Notes: generated by a model not told the origin, from the sequence alone. A stretch of 64,000 bases of DNA from Alkalimonas collagenimarina (GCF_030717845.1 NZ_JAUZVZ010000017.1:17314-81313); one strand, 5' to 3'. Numbered from the stretch's first letter, positions 55,146 to 63,346 are shown. Translations and numbers: made by a program.

Positions 55146-55607
55146 ATGACAAAACAGCCCACACTATTTGAATGGATGGGGGGACGGGAAGCCGTGGCCA
55201 CCCTATTAGAAAAATTTTATGAAAAAGTGAAACAAGATGACTTGCTGAAGCCACTGTTCCAACATATGGCAGATGATCATCACGCCCATGTTGCGATGTG
55301 GTTTGAAGAAGTGCTCGGTGGGACTACGATTTATACCGAAGATCGCGGTGGCTTTAAAACCATGCTCCGCAGACATCGGGGGAGAAAGATCCAGCCGGAG
55401 CAGCGAGAGCGTTGGGTTGCATTGATGCTGCAAACAGCAGATGAAATTGAATTGCCTACCGATCCCGAGTTCCGCTCGGCCTTTGTGGCATACATTGAAT
55501 GGGGATCTCGACGAGCCCTAGCTAACTCACAACCGGATGCACCCCCCTCAAAACGGGAAACCGTGCCGCGTTGGGGATGGGGGGAAGCACCTCCGGGGAC
55601 AGAGTAA
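55146..55607 (+). CDS. Group II truncated hemoglobin (HlmG-like)
   Basis: A 153-residue truncated globin (2-on-2, group II). It has ATG 55146 behind AAGGAGATAAATA, the N-terminal FEWMGG, a FYEKVKQDDLLKPLF helix, a likely proximal His within HHAHVAMWFEEVLGG, and the group II Trp in RWVALM. The RWGWGEAPPG tail is also typical of this group. The holomycin cluster encodes a globin, HlmG, of unsettled role; oxygen or redox handling around the reactive dithiol is a reasonable guess. It follows the acyltransferase by 59 bases. Confidence 0.88.
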   Translation: MTKQPTLFEWMGGREAVATLLEKFYEKVKQDDLLKPLFQHMADDHHAHVAMWFEEVLGGTTIYTEDRGGFKTMLRRHRGRKIQPEQRERWVALMLQTADEIELPTDPEFRSAFVAYIEWGSRRALANSQPDAPPSKRETVPRWGWGEAPPGTE

Positions 55608-55646
55608 GTTTTTAACCTAAATTACACTAATCATTGGTAGAAAAAG

Positions 55647-56210
55647 ATGGATGAACATAAAAAGAAAGCGCGTATCCTGATAGGTGCCTCTGGATCTGTG
55701 GATATCGTTTTGCTTCCTAAATATTTGCAAACCATTAAAGCCAACATAGATTGTACTTTAACGGTATTGATGACTAAATCAGCTGAGGTTTTTATTCCGG
55801 CGACCACCATCGCCCTGTTCGCAGATCGGGTGATCAGTGGTGAAAAGCCTGAAGACTGGCCAACGGATAAGCCTTCCAGGATCATTGCAGATCATGACAT
55901 TGTGGCCGTGATGCCTGCGACTGCCAACACCTTAGCGGCAGTGGCAACTGGCAGTGCACCCAATCGACTCACCACCATTATTATGGCTGCAACGTATCCC
56001 GTGCTGTTCTTTCCCGTGATGGGGACGAGTATGTGGGAAAAACCCGCTGTACGCAGAAATGTTCAGCAATTGCGAGAAGATGATTATCAGGTGGTGGAGC
56101 CTGTGTGGCACGAAAACTTTGATGTTTCGTTGGCACGTATGGTGGGACACCCTTCTTTTCCTAGTCCGGAGGATGTGGTCGCTATTTTACGCGACAGCAT
56201 TGGGGGTTAA
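55647..56210 (+). CDS. LanD/PPC-decarboxylase-like flavoprotein (HlmF-like)
   Basis: A 187-residue homologue of phosphopantothenoylcysteine decarboxylase and lantibiotic EpiD. It has LIGASGSVD at the flavin-binding start, PATANT (the PASANT motif, residues 92-97) and PVMGTSMW, where the usual PxMNxxMW Asn is Gly. The family oxidatively decarboxylates C-terminal cysteines to enethiols, exactly the chemistry expected for the second cysteine of the pyrrothine; the holomycin counterpart is HlmF. It is the last intact gene of the operon. The ribosome-binding site is weak and the gap to the globin gene is 39 bases. Confidence 0.87.
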   Translation: MDEHKKKARILIGASGSVDIVLLPKYLQTIKANIDCTLTVLMTKSAEVFIPATTIALFADRVISGEKPEDWPTDKPSRIIADHDIVAVMPATANTLAAVATGSAPNRLTTIIMAATYPVLFFPVMGTSMWEKPAVRRNVQQLREDDYQVVEPVWHENFDVSLARMVGHPSFPSPEDVVAILRDSIGG

Positions 56211-56309
56211 CAAAGCGCGCGGAGGTATTAAAGCGAAAACAGGTCAACTGGGTGTTGCGCGTTGCTCCAGTTGGTTTTCACAACAAAAATAATTAAAAGG
56301 TGTGAAAGA

Positions 56310-56507
56310 ATGTACCAAGCAAGAAGAGATAAACGACAAACAATATACGCGCATTGGCCGTGGTATTGCTTGCTGATGATGAGCCTGTTGTTCCCCGCAA
56401 CAATATTGAGTGCCCTCCACACCAATAAACCAGACTTTATCGGATTTGAAAGCGGTCCGGTTCGACCTATAGTGATATCCACTGCTGACACTTGGCTTAG
56501 TATTTAG
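56310..56507 (+). CDS. Small membrane-protein ORF, possibly truncated
   Basis: A 65-codon frame from ATG 56310 (AAAGGTGTGAAAGA upstream, a usable site) with one hydrophobic segment (WYCLLMMSLLFPATILSAL). It stops early. A different frame downstream (56476-56628) reads on as protein-like, rich in Gly/Pro/Tyr (PGSGYRIGINRDTDG, FYWYPWG), which could be the rest of a frameshifted gene. I recognise neither part. It could be a real small membrane protein, or a relic damaged when the IS4-type element landed downstream. Nothing else is seen in the 56211-56632 gap. Confidence 0.35.
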   Translation: MYQARRDKRQTIYAHWPWYCLLMMSLLFPATILSALHTNKPDFIGFESGPVRPIVISTADTWLSI

Positions 56508-56632
56508 ACTGTGTCATAGGCCTGTGACTTTCACCGCTGTACCTCCGGGATCGGGTTATCGGATCGGAATTAATAGAGATACCGATGGCCTGCCAGGTGG
56601 GTTTTACTGGTATCCTTGGGGGAATTAACAAA

Positions 56633-56664
56633 CAGGGTCATAACGACTATGGGTTATGACCCTG
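56633..56664. terminator. Perfect 12-bp hairpin at left edge of the IS4-type element
   Basis: CAGGGTCATAAC and GTTATGACCCTG flank an eight-base loop. The outer arm also matches the right end of the element at 57992-58003, so it is at least partly the terminal inverted repeat. It could stop transcription from the hol operon into the element, but lacks a following T-run, so the terminator role is a guess. Confidence 0.4.
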
Positions 56665-56773
56665 AGGCATCCCCAGAAAATTATTAGATAAAACAAAAAG
56701 ATGAAATCGGAAGGAACATCCATTACGTTCGGTGATCAGAGCTATCGCCAAACAAACCTGCCAAGGACACGCC

Positions 56774-57900
56774 ATGAATGTTCGCACCATCTTGACCAAT
56801 ATCGTTTCATTTGTCACACCTAAAATGCATGCAACCAGACAAAAAGCTGTGACTGACTGCGTTTACAGCCTGGCAAATGGCAGCTCTGCCACCGTTACCA
56901 GTATTGGTCGCGGCATAGACACCGCAGCCTATGAAAAACATAGTATTAAACGAGCTGACAAGCTTCTCTCTAATGCGAATTTACTGCGTGAGAAAACGTT
57001 AGTTTTTGGGGCCGTCTGCCGACTATTCTGTACAGCCAAACATCCGACGATAAGCATTGATTGGTCTGATCTTGATGAGTGTAAAAGACATTTTCTGTTG
57101 CGAGCTGCGTTGAGCTTCGATAGTCGCTCTATCACGCTGTACGAGGAGGTTCATCCACTGAGTACCAAAGAGAAACCTGTAACTCATAAGCTGTTTCTGC
57201 GAACATTATTGCTGCTTCTGCCTGTTGACTGTAAACCGGTTATTGTAACCGATGCAGGGTTTAAAACGCCGTGGTTCAGACAAATTGAAGCTCTGGGCTG
57301 GTATTTTGTTGGCCGGGTACGCAAACCTAACCTTTACAGCACCGACAAGGGCACGCACTGGCAGTGTATTAGCCAATTGTATGACAAGGCATCTCAGCGG
57401 CCCAAGCAATACCAAGCTGAAATAGCGCGAAGTTCGCCGTTTGCCTGCACGCTTACACTGTACAAGCAAAAAGCTAAGGGGCGTCATGCATTCAATGCTG
57501 ATGGCAGTAAGAAAGCCTCTAAAACATCGCAGTCAAATGCACGAGCGAATACAGACCCATGGCTGTTAGCATCTAATTTGTCGCAGCCCCACCGTCAGGG
57601 TAAAAAGTCGTGGCGATTTACCAGCAACATATGCAAATAGAAGAAAGCTTCAGAGATATGAAGAGCAGCCTGTTTGGTTTAGGGTTTGAAAAAAGCTGCA
57701 CTACCAAACTTAATCGCCTCAGTATTTTACTGCTGCTGGCCAACTTAGCTTCACTGGCACTCATATTACTCGGAGTCGGGGTGACGGTTGCCCAAAGGCA
57801 TTGGTAGTTTCAGGCGAATACAGAGCGAGAAAAACGCGTGTTATCGTTTCATACACTGGGTTACGTGCTATCGCAAAACGTTTAAAGCTGACAGTAAAGC
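56774..57900 (+). pseudogene. IS4-family transposase with frameshift and in-frame stop
   Basis: The reading starts at ATG 56774 (NVRTILTNIVSF). It includes the DDE region (SIDWSDLD; IVTDAGFKTPWF) and loses frame at a run of five A near 57603. The next frame holds the YREK region, IYQQHMQIEESFRDMK, in which the Arg of YxxR is His. A TAG at 57805 then interrupts what continues as FQANTEREKRVLS. Adding one A to the run restores the frame exactly, so a single-base loss is the likely cause. Confidence 0.8.
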
Positions 57901-58005
57901 AATGGCGCAACACTTTGAAGCATTGCATGCATTTACTCGACAGCAAGAGTTGCAGCATTATATGAGGGCACGATTTCGTAGGGATCCCTCAGGTTATGAC
58001 CCCAA

Positions 58006-58770
58006 TTAACGGCTGAATGCTATGTGTGTATCGCTTTGTGCTTCGCGTAACGGCACGACGTGATTAAACTGTATACCGGGAGAAGAAAAATCACCAGTTG
58101 TGTACTGGATGGCCAATGCGCCTTGATACTCTGTGCTTATTTGAAACTGCCAAAACTGGTAGTTTTCGTTCACCAGGGAGCCTGGCGCGATATGACATAC
58201 ATGAATGCGCTCCCGTAAAAATTGAAAATAAAACTGATTTAGGGGGAGCGACATACCCTGCCCGCAGGCTTTGATATATGCCTCTTTCAATGTCCATAGC
58301 TGATAAAAGTAGTGGCGCCGTGTTACGGGGTCCAAGGCTTGTAAGGTCTTAATCTCGTGCTGTGTAAAGTACCGCGTCGCTATTTCGGTGAGTTTCTCTC
58401 GCCTGTGTATCCACTCGATGTCTACCCCAACTTCACCTTCACAATGCACGACCAGTACCACTGCCCCTTTGGTGTGAGAGAGATTAAAGTAAAGAGGTAT
58501 ATTGAGGTGGTTCATAATGGCTGGTTTACCAAAACGATTCCTCTTGAATTGCCATTGATGCGGTGCAATGTATGGGCAATATCGGGACAAAGTGCTTCTT
58601 ACGAGTGCGCGAGTAACTAAATATTGATGTCGATGACCATTGTAGATGAATCGCTGGTATTGTGTTCGCTCTTCATCACTGAGCAGTAATTGATATTGGT
58701 TTAATAACTCCGGGCAGGTGATCTGTTCATCGTTTGCAATCCAAAGCTGTATCGGATGATGCTGAGTCAT
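58006..58770 (-). CDS. tmlN: Sfp-type 4'-phosphopantetheinyl transferase (MupN-like)
   Basis: A 254-residue PPTase of the Sfp/Gsp class. It has the KP loop FKRNRFGKP, FNLSHTKG, the Mg-binding GVDIEWI (D and E) and WTLKEAYIKA. It converts apo carrier proteins to the holo form. This window alone encodes at least eleven ACPs or PCPs with an attachment serine, and a broad-range enzyme is needed. MupN is the mupirocin equivalent. Start ATG 58770 follows the ferredoxin stop by ten bases, so both are probably one minus-strand transcript. Confidence 0.9.
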   Translation of the reverse strand: MTQHHPIQLWIANDEQITCPELLNQYQLLLSDEERTQYQRFIYNGHRHQYLVTRALVRSTLSRYCPYIAPHQWQFKRNRFGKPAIMNHLNIPLYFNLSHTKGAVVLVVHCEGEVGVDIEWIHRREKLTEIATRYFTQHEIKTLQALDPVTRRHYFYQLWTLKEAYIKACGQGMSLPLNQFYFQFLRERIHVCHIAPGSLVNENYQFWQFQISTEYQGALAIQYTTGDFSSPGIQFNHVVPLREAQSDTHIAFSR

Positions 58771-58780
58771 ACCGGGCCCA

Positions 58781-59128
58781 TTAGCAAGACACGGTTTCTA
58801 TTTCACACGGCAGCTTGATATGTACTTCGTTGTTTCCGACCAGAATATCGTAACTTGTTAGTGGACGCTTGGTGAGCGAACCCAGAGACGCGCCATCGGA
58901 CAGGTTAAATTGCGCGCCATGCAACGGACAGATCAGTTTTCCAGCTTTGATTTTGGCGTTTGTCATTGGCCGACTTTGATGGGGGCAGCTATTTTTAAAC
59001 GCGTAATACTGGCCATCGAATTTGCACAACAGGATATTATACCCGTTAATTTTAAGTGCCATGCTCTTTCCTTCTTTGAGCTGATTTTCTGTTGTGGCTT
59101 TATGATAGCTTCCTTGAACTAATGTCAT
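58781..59128 (-). CDS. tmlT: Rieske [2Fe-2S] ferredoxin (MupT-like)
   Basis: A 115-residue Rieske-type ferredoxin. Its cluster ligands are in CPHQSRPM and CPLHGAQF (CxH and CxxH). ATG 59128 follows AAGGATGAAACC. It should carry electrons to the Rieske oxygenase at 45.2 kb, as MupT does for MupW. No dedicated reductase gene is visible in the window, so a host reductase may be used. The gene is separated from its oxygenase by the whole hol operon and an insertion element, unlike classical dioxygenase operons. Confidence 0.88.
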   Translation of the reverse strand: MTLVQGSYHKATTENQLKEGKSMALKINGYNILLCKFDGQYYAFKNSCPHQSRPMTNAKIKAGKLICPLHGAQFNLSDGASLGSLTKRPLTSYDILVGNNEVHIKLPCEIETVSC

Positions 59129-60123
59129 GGTTTCATCCTTCCAATACTTATTGTCTGGTTCTTGTCAGAACAATCGCTCATTACAAAATACATGGAGTAT
59201 GTATATCAGATGTCGTGAAATTGGCCTGTTTGAAGCCGAGCCCCTTACTTAAAGGAACTGAGAGCGACAAAATCTAGCATAGCCTAATCCCTTATGTAAT
59301 GCTACATTCAAGATGCTAAAATCGTGAGAGATATTACGGTTCTGACCCTGTGTCGAGGAGATTTTCTAGGCGTGATACAGATGCAATCGCGCTATCAGAG
59401 GACCCGCTTTGGCATCTTTGATGCGCTTGCCCGTATAGGGTTTAAGTGGTGACAGTTTAGGCCGATCATTTAAAACAATGAGAGGCGAGTGAGCAATCAT
59501 AGTGGTTTTATTGAATTCCCCATTTTGACTACGGTTGTATTTGAGATTGACGATCGGGGTAATGCGAAGTGGTCTGACTGTTCGGAAATATTCGCTATCC
59601 TCATGTAAGATCTCCATGTGTGGGGATCTTACTCATCGACAAAAGCAACCGTTCAGCCTGATATTGCTGGTCGAGTTGTTCAAATAGTCTTTTACGCAAG
59701 AAGTGCCGAGCGGGTCGAGTCTGCATCTTCCGGTTTAATGGCATTCGCTCTAAATCTCATGCACCTGGCTTGTTCATCAGAGGACATGCCACCAGAGATT
59801 ATTAACCGTTGGATTTTAAATGCTAGCAAGGCAGTATCAGATTCTCCGAGGGGACAAACTAGCCGGTAAATTTGTTCGAGTTAACATGCGGTCTCCTCGC
59901 GCGCGTGGGAAAAGGAATATAAAAAATTAAAAAAAGAACTATTTCGCAGGGGTGGGTAGTGGTCATTTTAACCACCGTTATTTGAAAAGTTTTGTGACAT
60001 GAAAGTGCTTACTAGGTGTTAAGTGGCGTAAGTCGAAATGTGGTTAACCAGTTCGCAAGCTATTGATGTAACTATTAATACCATTTTTCGCAGGTGTGCG
60101 CCTTTTACCAACTTTTCGCGGGG
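59129..60123. other. Gene-poor region with unassigned short frames
   Basis: Nearly 1 kb without a gene I can defend. Two divergent frames of 83 codons start back to back at 59617 (minus) and 59618 (plus). They have no convincing ribosome-binding sites and no recognisable family; both could be eroded gene fragments. A promoter for the minus-strand ferredoxin gene must lie near 59130-59250. The composition becomes AT-rich after 59900, towards the tRNA fragment. Confidence 0.45.
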
Positions 60124-60173
60124 TTGCCCTCCGGAGGCAGAGGTCAGAGGTTCGAATCCTCTCGGGTGCGCCA
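60124..60173 (+). tRNA. 3' fragment of tRNA-Arg(CCG), 5' part missing
   Basis: The stretch starts with an anticodon stem (TTGCC/GGCAG) and the seven-base loop CTCCGGA, giving anticodon CCG. It continues through a variable loop, the T arm (AGAGG-TTCGAAT-CCTCT) and the acceptor strand to GCCA. The matching 5' acceptor (GCACCCG) and D arm are absent upstream, so this is not a working tRNA. Displaced tRNA 3' ends are the usual trace left by integrases that use a tRNA gene as attachment site. Confidence 0.8.
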
Positions 60174-60175
60174 TA
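60155..60175 (+). repeat. Direct repeat copy 1 (tRNA 3' end, att-like)
   Basis: A 21-base stretch covering the end of the T arm, the acceptor strand and CCA (core CTCTCGGGTGCGCCA). It is identical to 60314-60334 and inside the tRNA-Arg fragment. Confidence 0.8.
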
Positions 60176-60183
60176 AATGAACA

Positions 60184-60206
60184 AACCGCCATTTCGGCGG
60201 TTTTTT
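60184..60206 (+). terminator. Intrinsic terminator after the tRNA fragment
   Basis: AACCGCC-ATTTC-GGCGGTT hairpin followed by six T. It is the expected end of a tRNA transcript and was probably carried along with the 3' fragment. Confidence 0.8.
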
Positions 60207-60313
60207 CATTTACAGTACCTCGTGGGATGAGAACCTTAGTTCGACAAAAACGCCGGGAGCGTTTTTGAACCGCGTCAGCGGGCCCTTTAGGGCGAGGGCA
60301 GGACAGCCCGAGT

Positions 60314-60334
60314 AATCCTCTCGGGTGCGCCATA
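60314..60334 (+). repeat. Direct repeat copy 2 (tRNA 3' end, att-like)
   Basis: The second copy of the 21-base tRNA-Arg 3' end, 159 bases after the first and with no tRNA body before it. It is followed by its own terminator. Confidence 0.8.
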
Positions 60335-60340
60335 TAAATC

Positions 60341-60372
60341 AAGGTCTTAGCTTAACGGCGAGACCTTTTTTT
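60341..60372 (+). terminator. Intrinsic terminator after second tRNA 3' copy
   Basis: Stem AAGGTCT/AGACCTT with a 13-base loop and a run of T to 60372. It separates the att-like scar from the retron. Confidence 0.75.
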
Positions 60373-60570
60373 GTGCCTTGAATAAATTTTTATAGCGTAT
60401 TTGTAGCAAATTTCATTTCGATTGAAAGGTGCTCATAAAATTGGTTTGCTTAAAAGACAGTTGTATAGACATCTGAATATATAGTGTTCAGCTAATATAA
60501 AATAAATTCTTAACTATTACATGGTTTTACTATGTAGTTGAAGCTCCTTGACTACTAGGTTAAACTGATA

Positions 60571-60718
60571 AAGCTCTTTAGATTATGACGTGACTCGTCT
60601 AGTCGGGTGTTTAGCCAGACTCTAACTTATTGAACAGTTTTAGGTTGCGAAAGATTCGCATCCTAACCTCGTTCCTCGCTTAGGATGCGAATCTTTCGCT
60701 TCCTTTAGTAAAGAGCTT
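60571..60718 (+). ncRNA. Retron msr-msd non-coding RNA
   Basis: The ends are the inverted repeats a1 (60571-60580, AAGCTCTTTA) and a2 (60709-60718, its exact complement), as in all retrons. The msr part has a short hairpin (GACT-CGTCT-AGTC). The msd part is dominated by a perfect 20-bp stem (60647-60666 with 60680-60699) closed by a 13-base loop. The reverse transcriptase gene starts 60 bases downstream. The RNA is the template and primer of the multicopy single-stranded DNA. The branching guanosine is probably the G just after a1 (60581), but that is inferred. Confidence 0.88.
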
Positions 60719-60748
60719 AAGCCCAGGAGTCTTTTCTTGGGCTTTTTT
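60719..60748 (+). terminator. Hairpin with T-run between retron ncRNA and RT gene
   Basis: AAGCCCA and TGGGCTT pair over a 12-base loop and run into six T. The form is that of an intrinsic terminator. Placed between a2 and the RT start, it would set a high ratio of ncRNA to protein mRNA, with readthrough giving the RT-PtuA-PtuB message. Confidence 0.7.
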
Positions 60749-60777
60749 ATTAGTGCGAATCGGATTAGAAGCGAGAT

Positions 60778-61725
60778 ATGAGCATTGTTACGGCGTTAGC
60801 GAAGAAACTGAATAAATCTGAATATGAAGTTTCAAGCTTTTTGCTTGATGCACCCAAAAAATATAAAGTTTACAGCATTCCAAAACGTAAACATGGTCAT
60901 CGAGTGATTGCTCAGCCTTCAAAAGAGCTGAAATCCTATCAGAGGGCTTTTATTGAGTTATCCTCTTCAAGCTTCCCCATACATGATTCAGCTAAAGCTT
61001 ACATAAAAGGCATTGGAATTAGAGAAAATGCCTTATTGCACTCTAAAAATAGCTATTTACTTAAAATGGACTTCGAAAACTTTTTTAACTCAATTAATAA
61101 AGAGTTATTTTGGAGGGTTTGGGATTCAGTTGTTCGGAAGCCATTGTCTGATTCAGAGAGGAGAAATATTGATAAAATTATTTTTTGGCAGCCAAATAAG
61201 AAGAACAGGAAGAAGTTAGTTCTGAGTATAGGAGCTCCAAGCTCCCCAATGATATCAAATTTTTGCATGTATGAGTTTGATAGTTTAATTGCTGATCTTT
61301 GCTTTGAACATGGCATTAACTATAGCCGATACGCCGATGACATAACTTTTAGTACAAACGTGAAAGATGTGCTTTTTGATATACCTAAGATAGTTCAGTC
61401 CGTTCTTAAAAAATGCTTTGGAATGAGGATGACTATTAATCATAGCAAAACTGCATTTTCATCTAGAGCCCACAACAGACATGTGACTGGTGTGACAATA
61501 TCAAATGATGGTCAGTTGTCCTTAGGTAGAAAGAGAAAGCGTTACATTAAGCATTTAGTTTATCAATATTTGCAAGGAAATTTGGACTTGTCAGATATTA
61601 ACTACCTTAAGGGAATAATTTCTTTTGCAAATCACATTGAATCTGGGTTCTTGCAGTCATTAAAAAATAAGCACCCTCAGCTAGATTTTAATAAATTATT
61701 TGAGGCTGTAAATGAGCAGAAATAA
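60778..61725 (+). CDS. Retron reverse transcriptase (Ec78-type)
   Basis: A 315-residue retron RT. The catalytic core is YADDITFS, preceded by GAPSSPMISNFCM. The retron-specific VTG segment is present (RHVTGVTISNDG), followed by the basic thumb that binds the msr stem. It makes the RNA-DNA hybrid msDNA from the adjacent ncRNA. ATG 60778 follows GAAGCGAGAT. Its end overlaps the ATPase start by 14 bases, so the three proteins are made from one transcript. RT beside PtuA and PtuB is the gene set of retron Ec78 (Eco7), an anti-phage abortive-infection system. Codon use is AT-rich compared with the antibiotic genes. Confidence 0.92.
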   Translation: MSIVTALAKKLNKSEYEVSSFLLDAPKKYKVYSIPKRKHGHRVIAQPSKELKSYQRAFIELSSSSFPIHDSAKAYIKGIGIRENALLHSKNSYLLKMDFENFFNSINKELFWRVWDSVVRKPLSDSERRNIDKIIFWQPNKKNRKKLVLSIGAPSSPMISNFCMYEFDSLIADLCFEHGINYSRYADDITFSTNVKDVLFDIPKIVQSVLKKCFGMRMTINHSKTAFSSRAHNRHVTGVTISNDGQLSLGRKRKRYIKHLVYQYLQGNLDLSDINYLKGIISFANHIESGFLQSLKNKHPQLDFNKLFEAVNEQK

Positions 61726-63346
61726 AACGATTAGACAGACTGAGCAGCATGCACTGAAAGGTGATCTAATGGCTATTTATCAGCTTGCCGAAAATTATAG
61801 TGAACCTAAAGGCTCTGATGATGACAAAATTAAATCACAATATTATATGGATAAATGTTTAGATTTTCTGAATAAAAAGGATGAGGAAGAGAAGCCAGAA
61901 AACGAATTTATCCTAAGAAAAATAGAATTGATCTATTTTAGAAAATTTGAATCGATAAAAGTCGATTTTGATAAAAAATTGAATGTGATAATCGGAGAAA
62001 ATGGCTCTGGTAAAACAGCAATAATTGAGAGCATAGCAAAGGTTTTAAGCTGGATATGTGCTGGCATAGAAACTGAGGGAAAAAATGCCAAAAGGATTGA
62101 ATATACAGATATTAATGTTGCCTGCCCACATTATTCGGATTTAAATGTAGAATTCACATTTGGTCTTAACACGAAAGTCAAAGCTAACCTTTCTAGAGCT
62201 AAGAAAGGTACAGAAGAGAAAAGAGATAGCAATGTTTCGGAAATTAAGTCACTTGCAAACATCTTTCGAGTAGTTAACTCACACGAAGAGATCGACCTCC
62301 CCATTTTTGCATATTACTCCGTAAGCAGAGCTAGTGAGAAGGTTAATAATACGTTTGACCTTGAGAAATTTAAAGATGGAAAATCGAAAACTAGGTTTGA
62401 TGCATATGATGGAGTCTTAGATGGTGAGGGGCAGTTTGGAAAGTTTATAGAATGGTTCTTATTCCTTGAAAATATTGCAAATTCGACAAAAGACTTACAC
62501 TACATAGAAGAGTTAAAGGAAGATCTAAAGTTTATAAAGAAAGCCGTAAAGTCTGTCTCTGATGATTTAAAAGCTAGTTTTAATGAGATGATTAAAACTA
62601 AAGAGCAGTACATACGACAAGCAGAAGCAAGCTTGACAGGTGGTTACACTAAACTTAGGAAGGCTGTCCTGACTGCAATAACGGGTACAGTAACGACAGT
62701 TTCTGAGATGAAGGTGGATCGTTCAAGTGGACGTGCAGAGTTAAAGGTAAATAATAATGGTCTTTGGATCAATATCAATCAGTTATCACAGGGACAAAGA
62801 GTGGTGTTAGGGACAGTTGCTGATTTAGCTCTTAGAATGGTCATGTTGAACCCTAAACTAATTGATCCATTAAAGGGAAGAGGAATCGTTTTAATCGATG
62901 AAATTGAATTGCATTTGCATCCGAAGTGGCAACAACAAATAATTCTTTCCCTTAAAAAAGTATTTCCAAATATTCAGTTTATTCTTACGACGCACAGCCC
63001 GCATGTACTATCTACTGTTAATAAAGAATCAATAAGAGTTCTGCAAGATAATGGTGATGGAACCGTTACTGCCTCCAGCCCAGAGTTCCAAACTAAAGGT
63101 GTAGTCAGCTCAGATATACTAGAAACTTTAATGAATACTTTTTCTATACCTCCAGTAGAGGAGGCTCAATGGTTTGAAGACTTTACAAATTATGTTGAGC
63201 AAGGTTATAAAGATAAGCCTGAGGCATTGAATTTACTGGAAAAATTGAATCGTCATTACGGCCCGAATCATCCAGTGATTAAGCAATGTGACTCGATTCT
63301 CAGGTTGCAGGATTTAAAGGAAAGAGCACGTTCAAAAATAAAATAA
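61712..63346 (+). CDS. ptuA: PtuA-type ATPase of the retron
   Basis: A 544-residue ABC/OLD-like ATPase. Walker A is GENGSGKTAI (G95-T102), the signature is LSQGQRV, Walker B is IVLIDEIELHLHP (about residue 393-405), and the switch His is in THSPHVL. The first 75 residues are helical and charged, and a coiled segment lies between Walker A and the signature. With PtuB it forms the toxic effector complex, which the msDNA and RT hold inactive until a phage trigger appears. ATG 61712 overlaps the RT gene, showing translational coupling. PtuAB also exists alone as the Septu system, but the RT and ncRNA here make it a retron effector. Confidence 0.9.
   Translation: MSRNKTIRQTEQHALKGDLMAIYQLAENYSEPKGSDDDKIKSQYYMDKCLDFLNKKDEEEKPENEFILRKIELIYFRKFESIKVDFDKKLNVIIGENGSGKTAIIESIAKVLSWICAGIETEGKNAKRIEYTDINVACPHYSDLNVEFTFGLNTKVKANLSRAKKGTEEKRDSNVSEIKSLANIFRVVNSHEEIDLPIFAYYSVSRASEKVNNTFDLEKFKDGKSKTRFDAYDGVLDGEGQFGKFIEWFLFLENIANSTKDLHYIEELKEDLKFIKKAVKSVSDDLKASFNEMIKTKEQYIRQAEASLTGGYTKLRKAVLTAITGTVTTVSEMKVDRSSGRAELKVNNNGLWININQLSQGQRVVLGTVADLALRMVMLNPKLIDPLKGRGIVLIDEIELHLHPKWQQQIILSLKKVFPNIQFILTTHSPHVLSTVNKESIRVLQDNGDGTVTASSPEFQTKGVVSSDILETLMNTFSIPPVEEAQWFEDFTNYVEQGYKDKPEALNLLEKLNRHYGPNHPVIKQCDSILRLQDLKERARSKIK

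Larger units (their letters stand above)
56630..58003 (+). mobile_element. IS4-family insertion sequence, inactive
   Basis: An element of about 1.37 kb between the hol operon and the PPTase gene. The ten bases GGGTCATAAC near the left edge (56635) recur inverted at the right (GTTATGACCC, to 58002). A seven-base direct repeat, AATTAAC, lies just outside at 56623-56629 and 58004-58010 and may be a target duplication. The transposase within is broken. The right end lies two bases from the PPTase stop codon, so the insertion just spared that gene. Confidence 0.75.

Noticed and set aside
59366..59869. Two divergent 83-codon frames as genes
   Set aside because: No ribosome-binding sites, no recognisable motifs and no conserved-looking neighbours; kept only as a note in the gap entry.
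60124..60173. Functional tRNA-Arg gene
   Set aside because: The 5' acceptor strand and D arm are missing upstream, so no cloverleaf can form.
60019..60342. Open frames on both strands across the tRNA fragment
   Set aside because: They are explained by the tRNA 3' part, its duplicated end and the terminators; the translations resemble no family.
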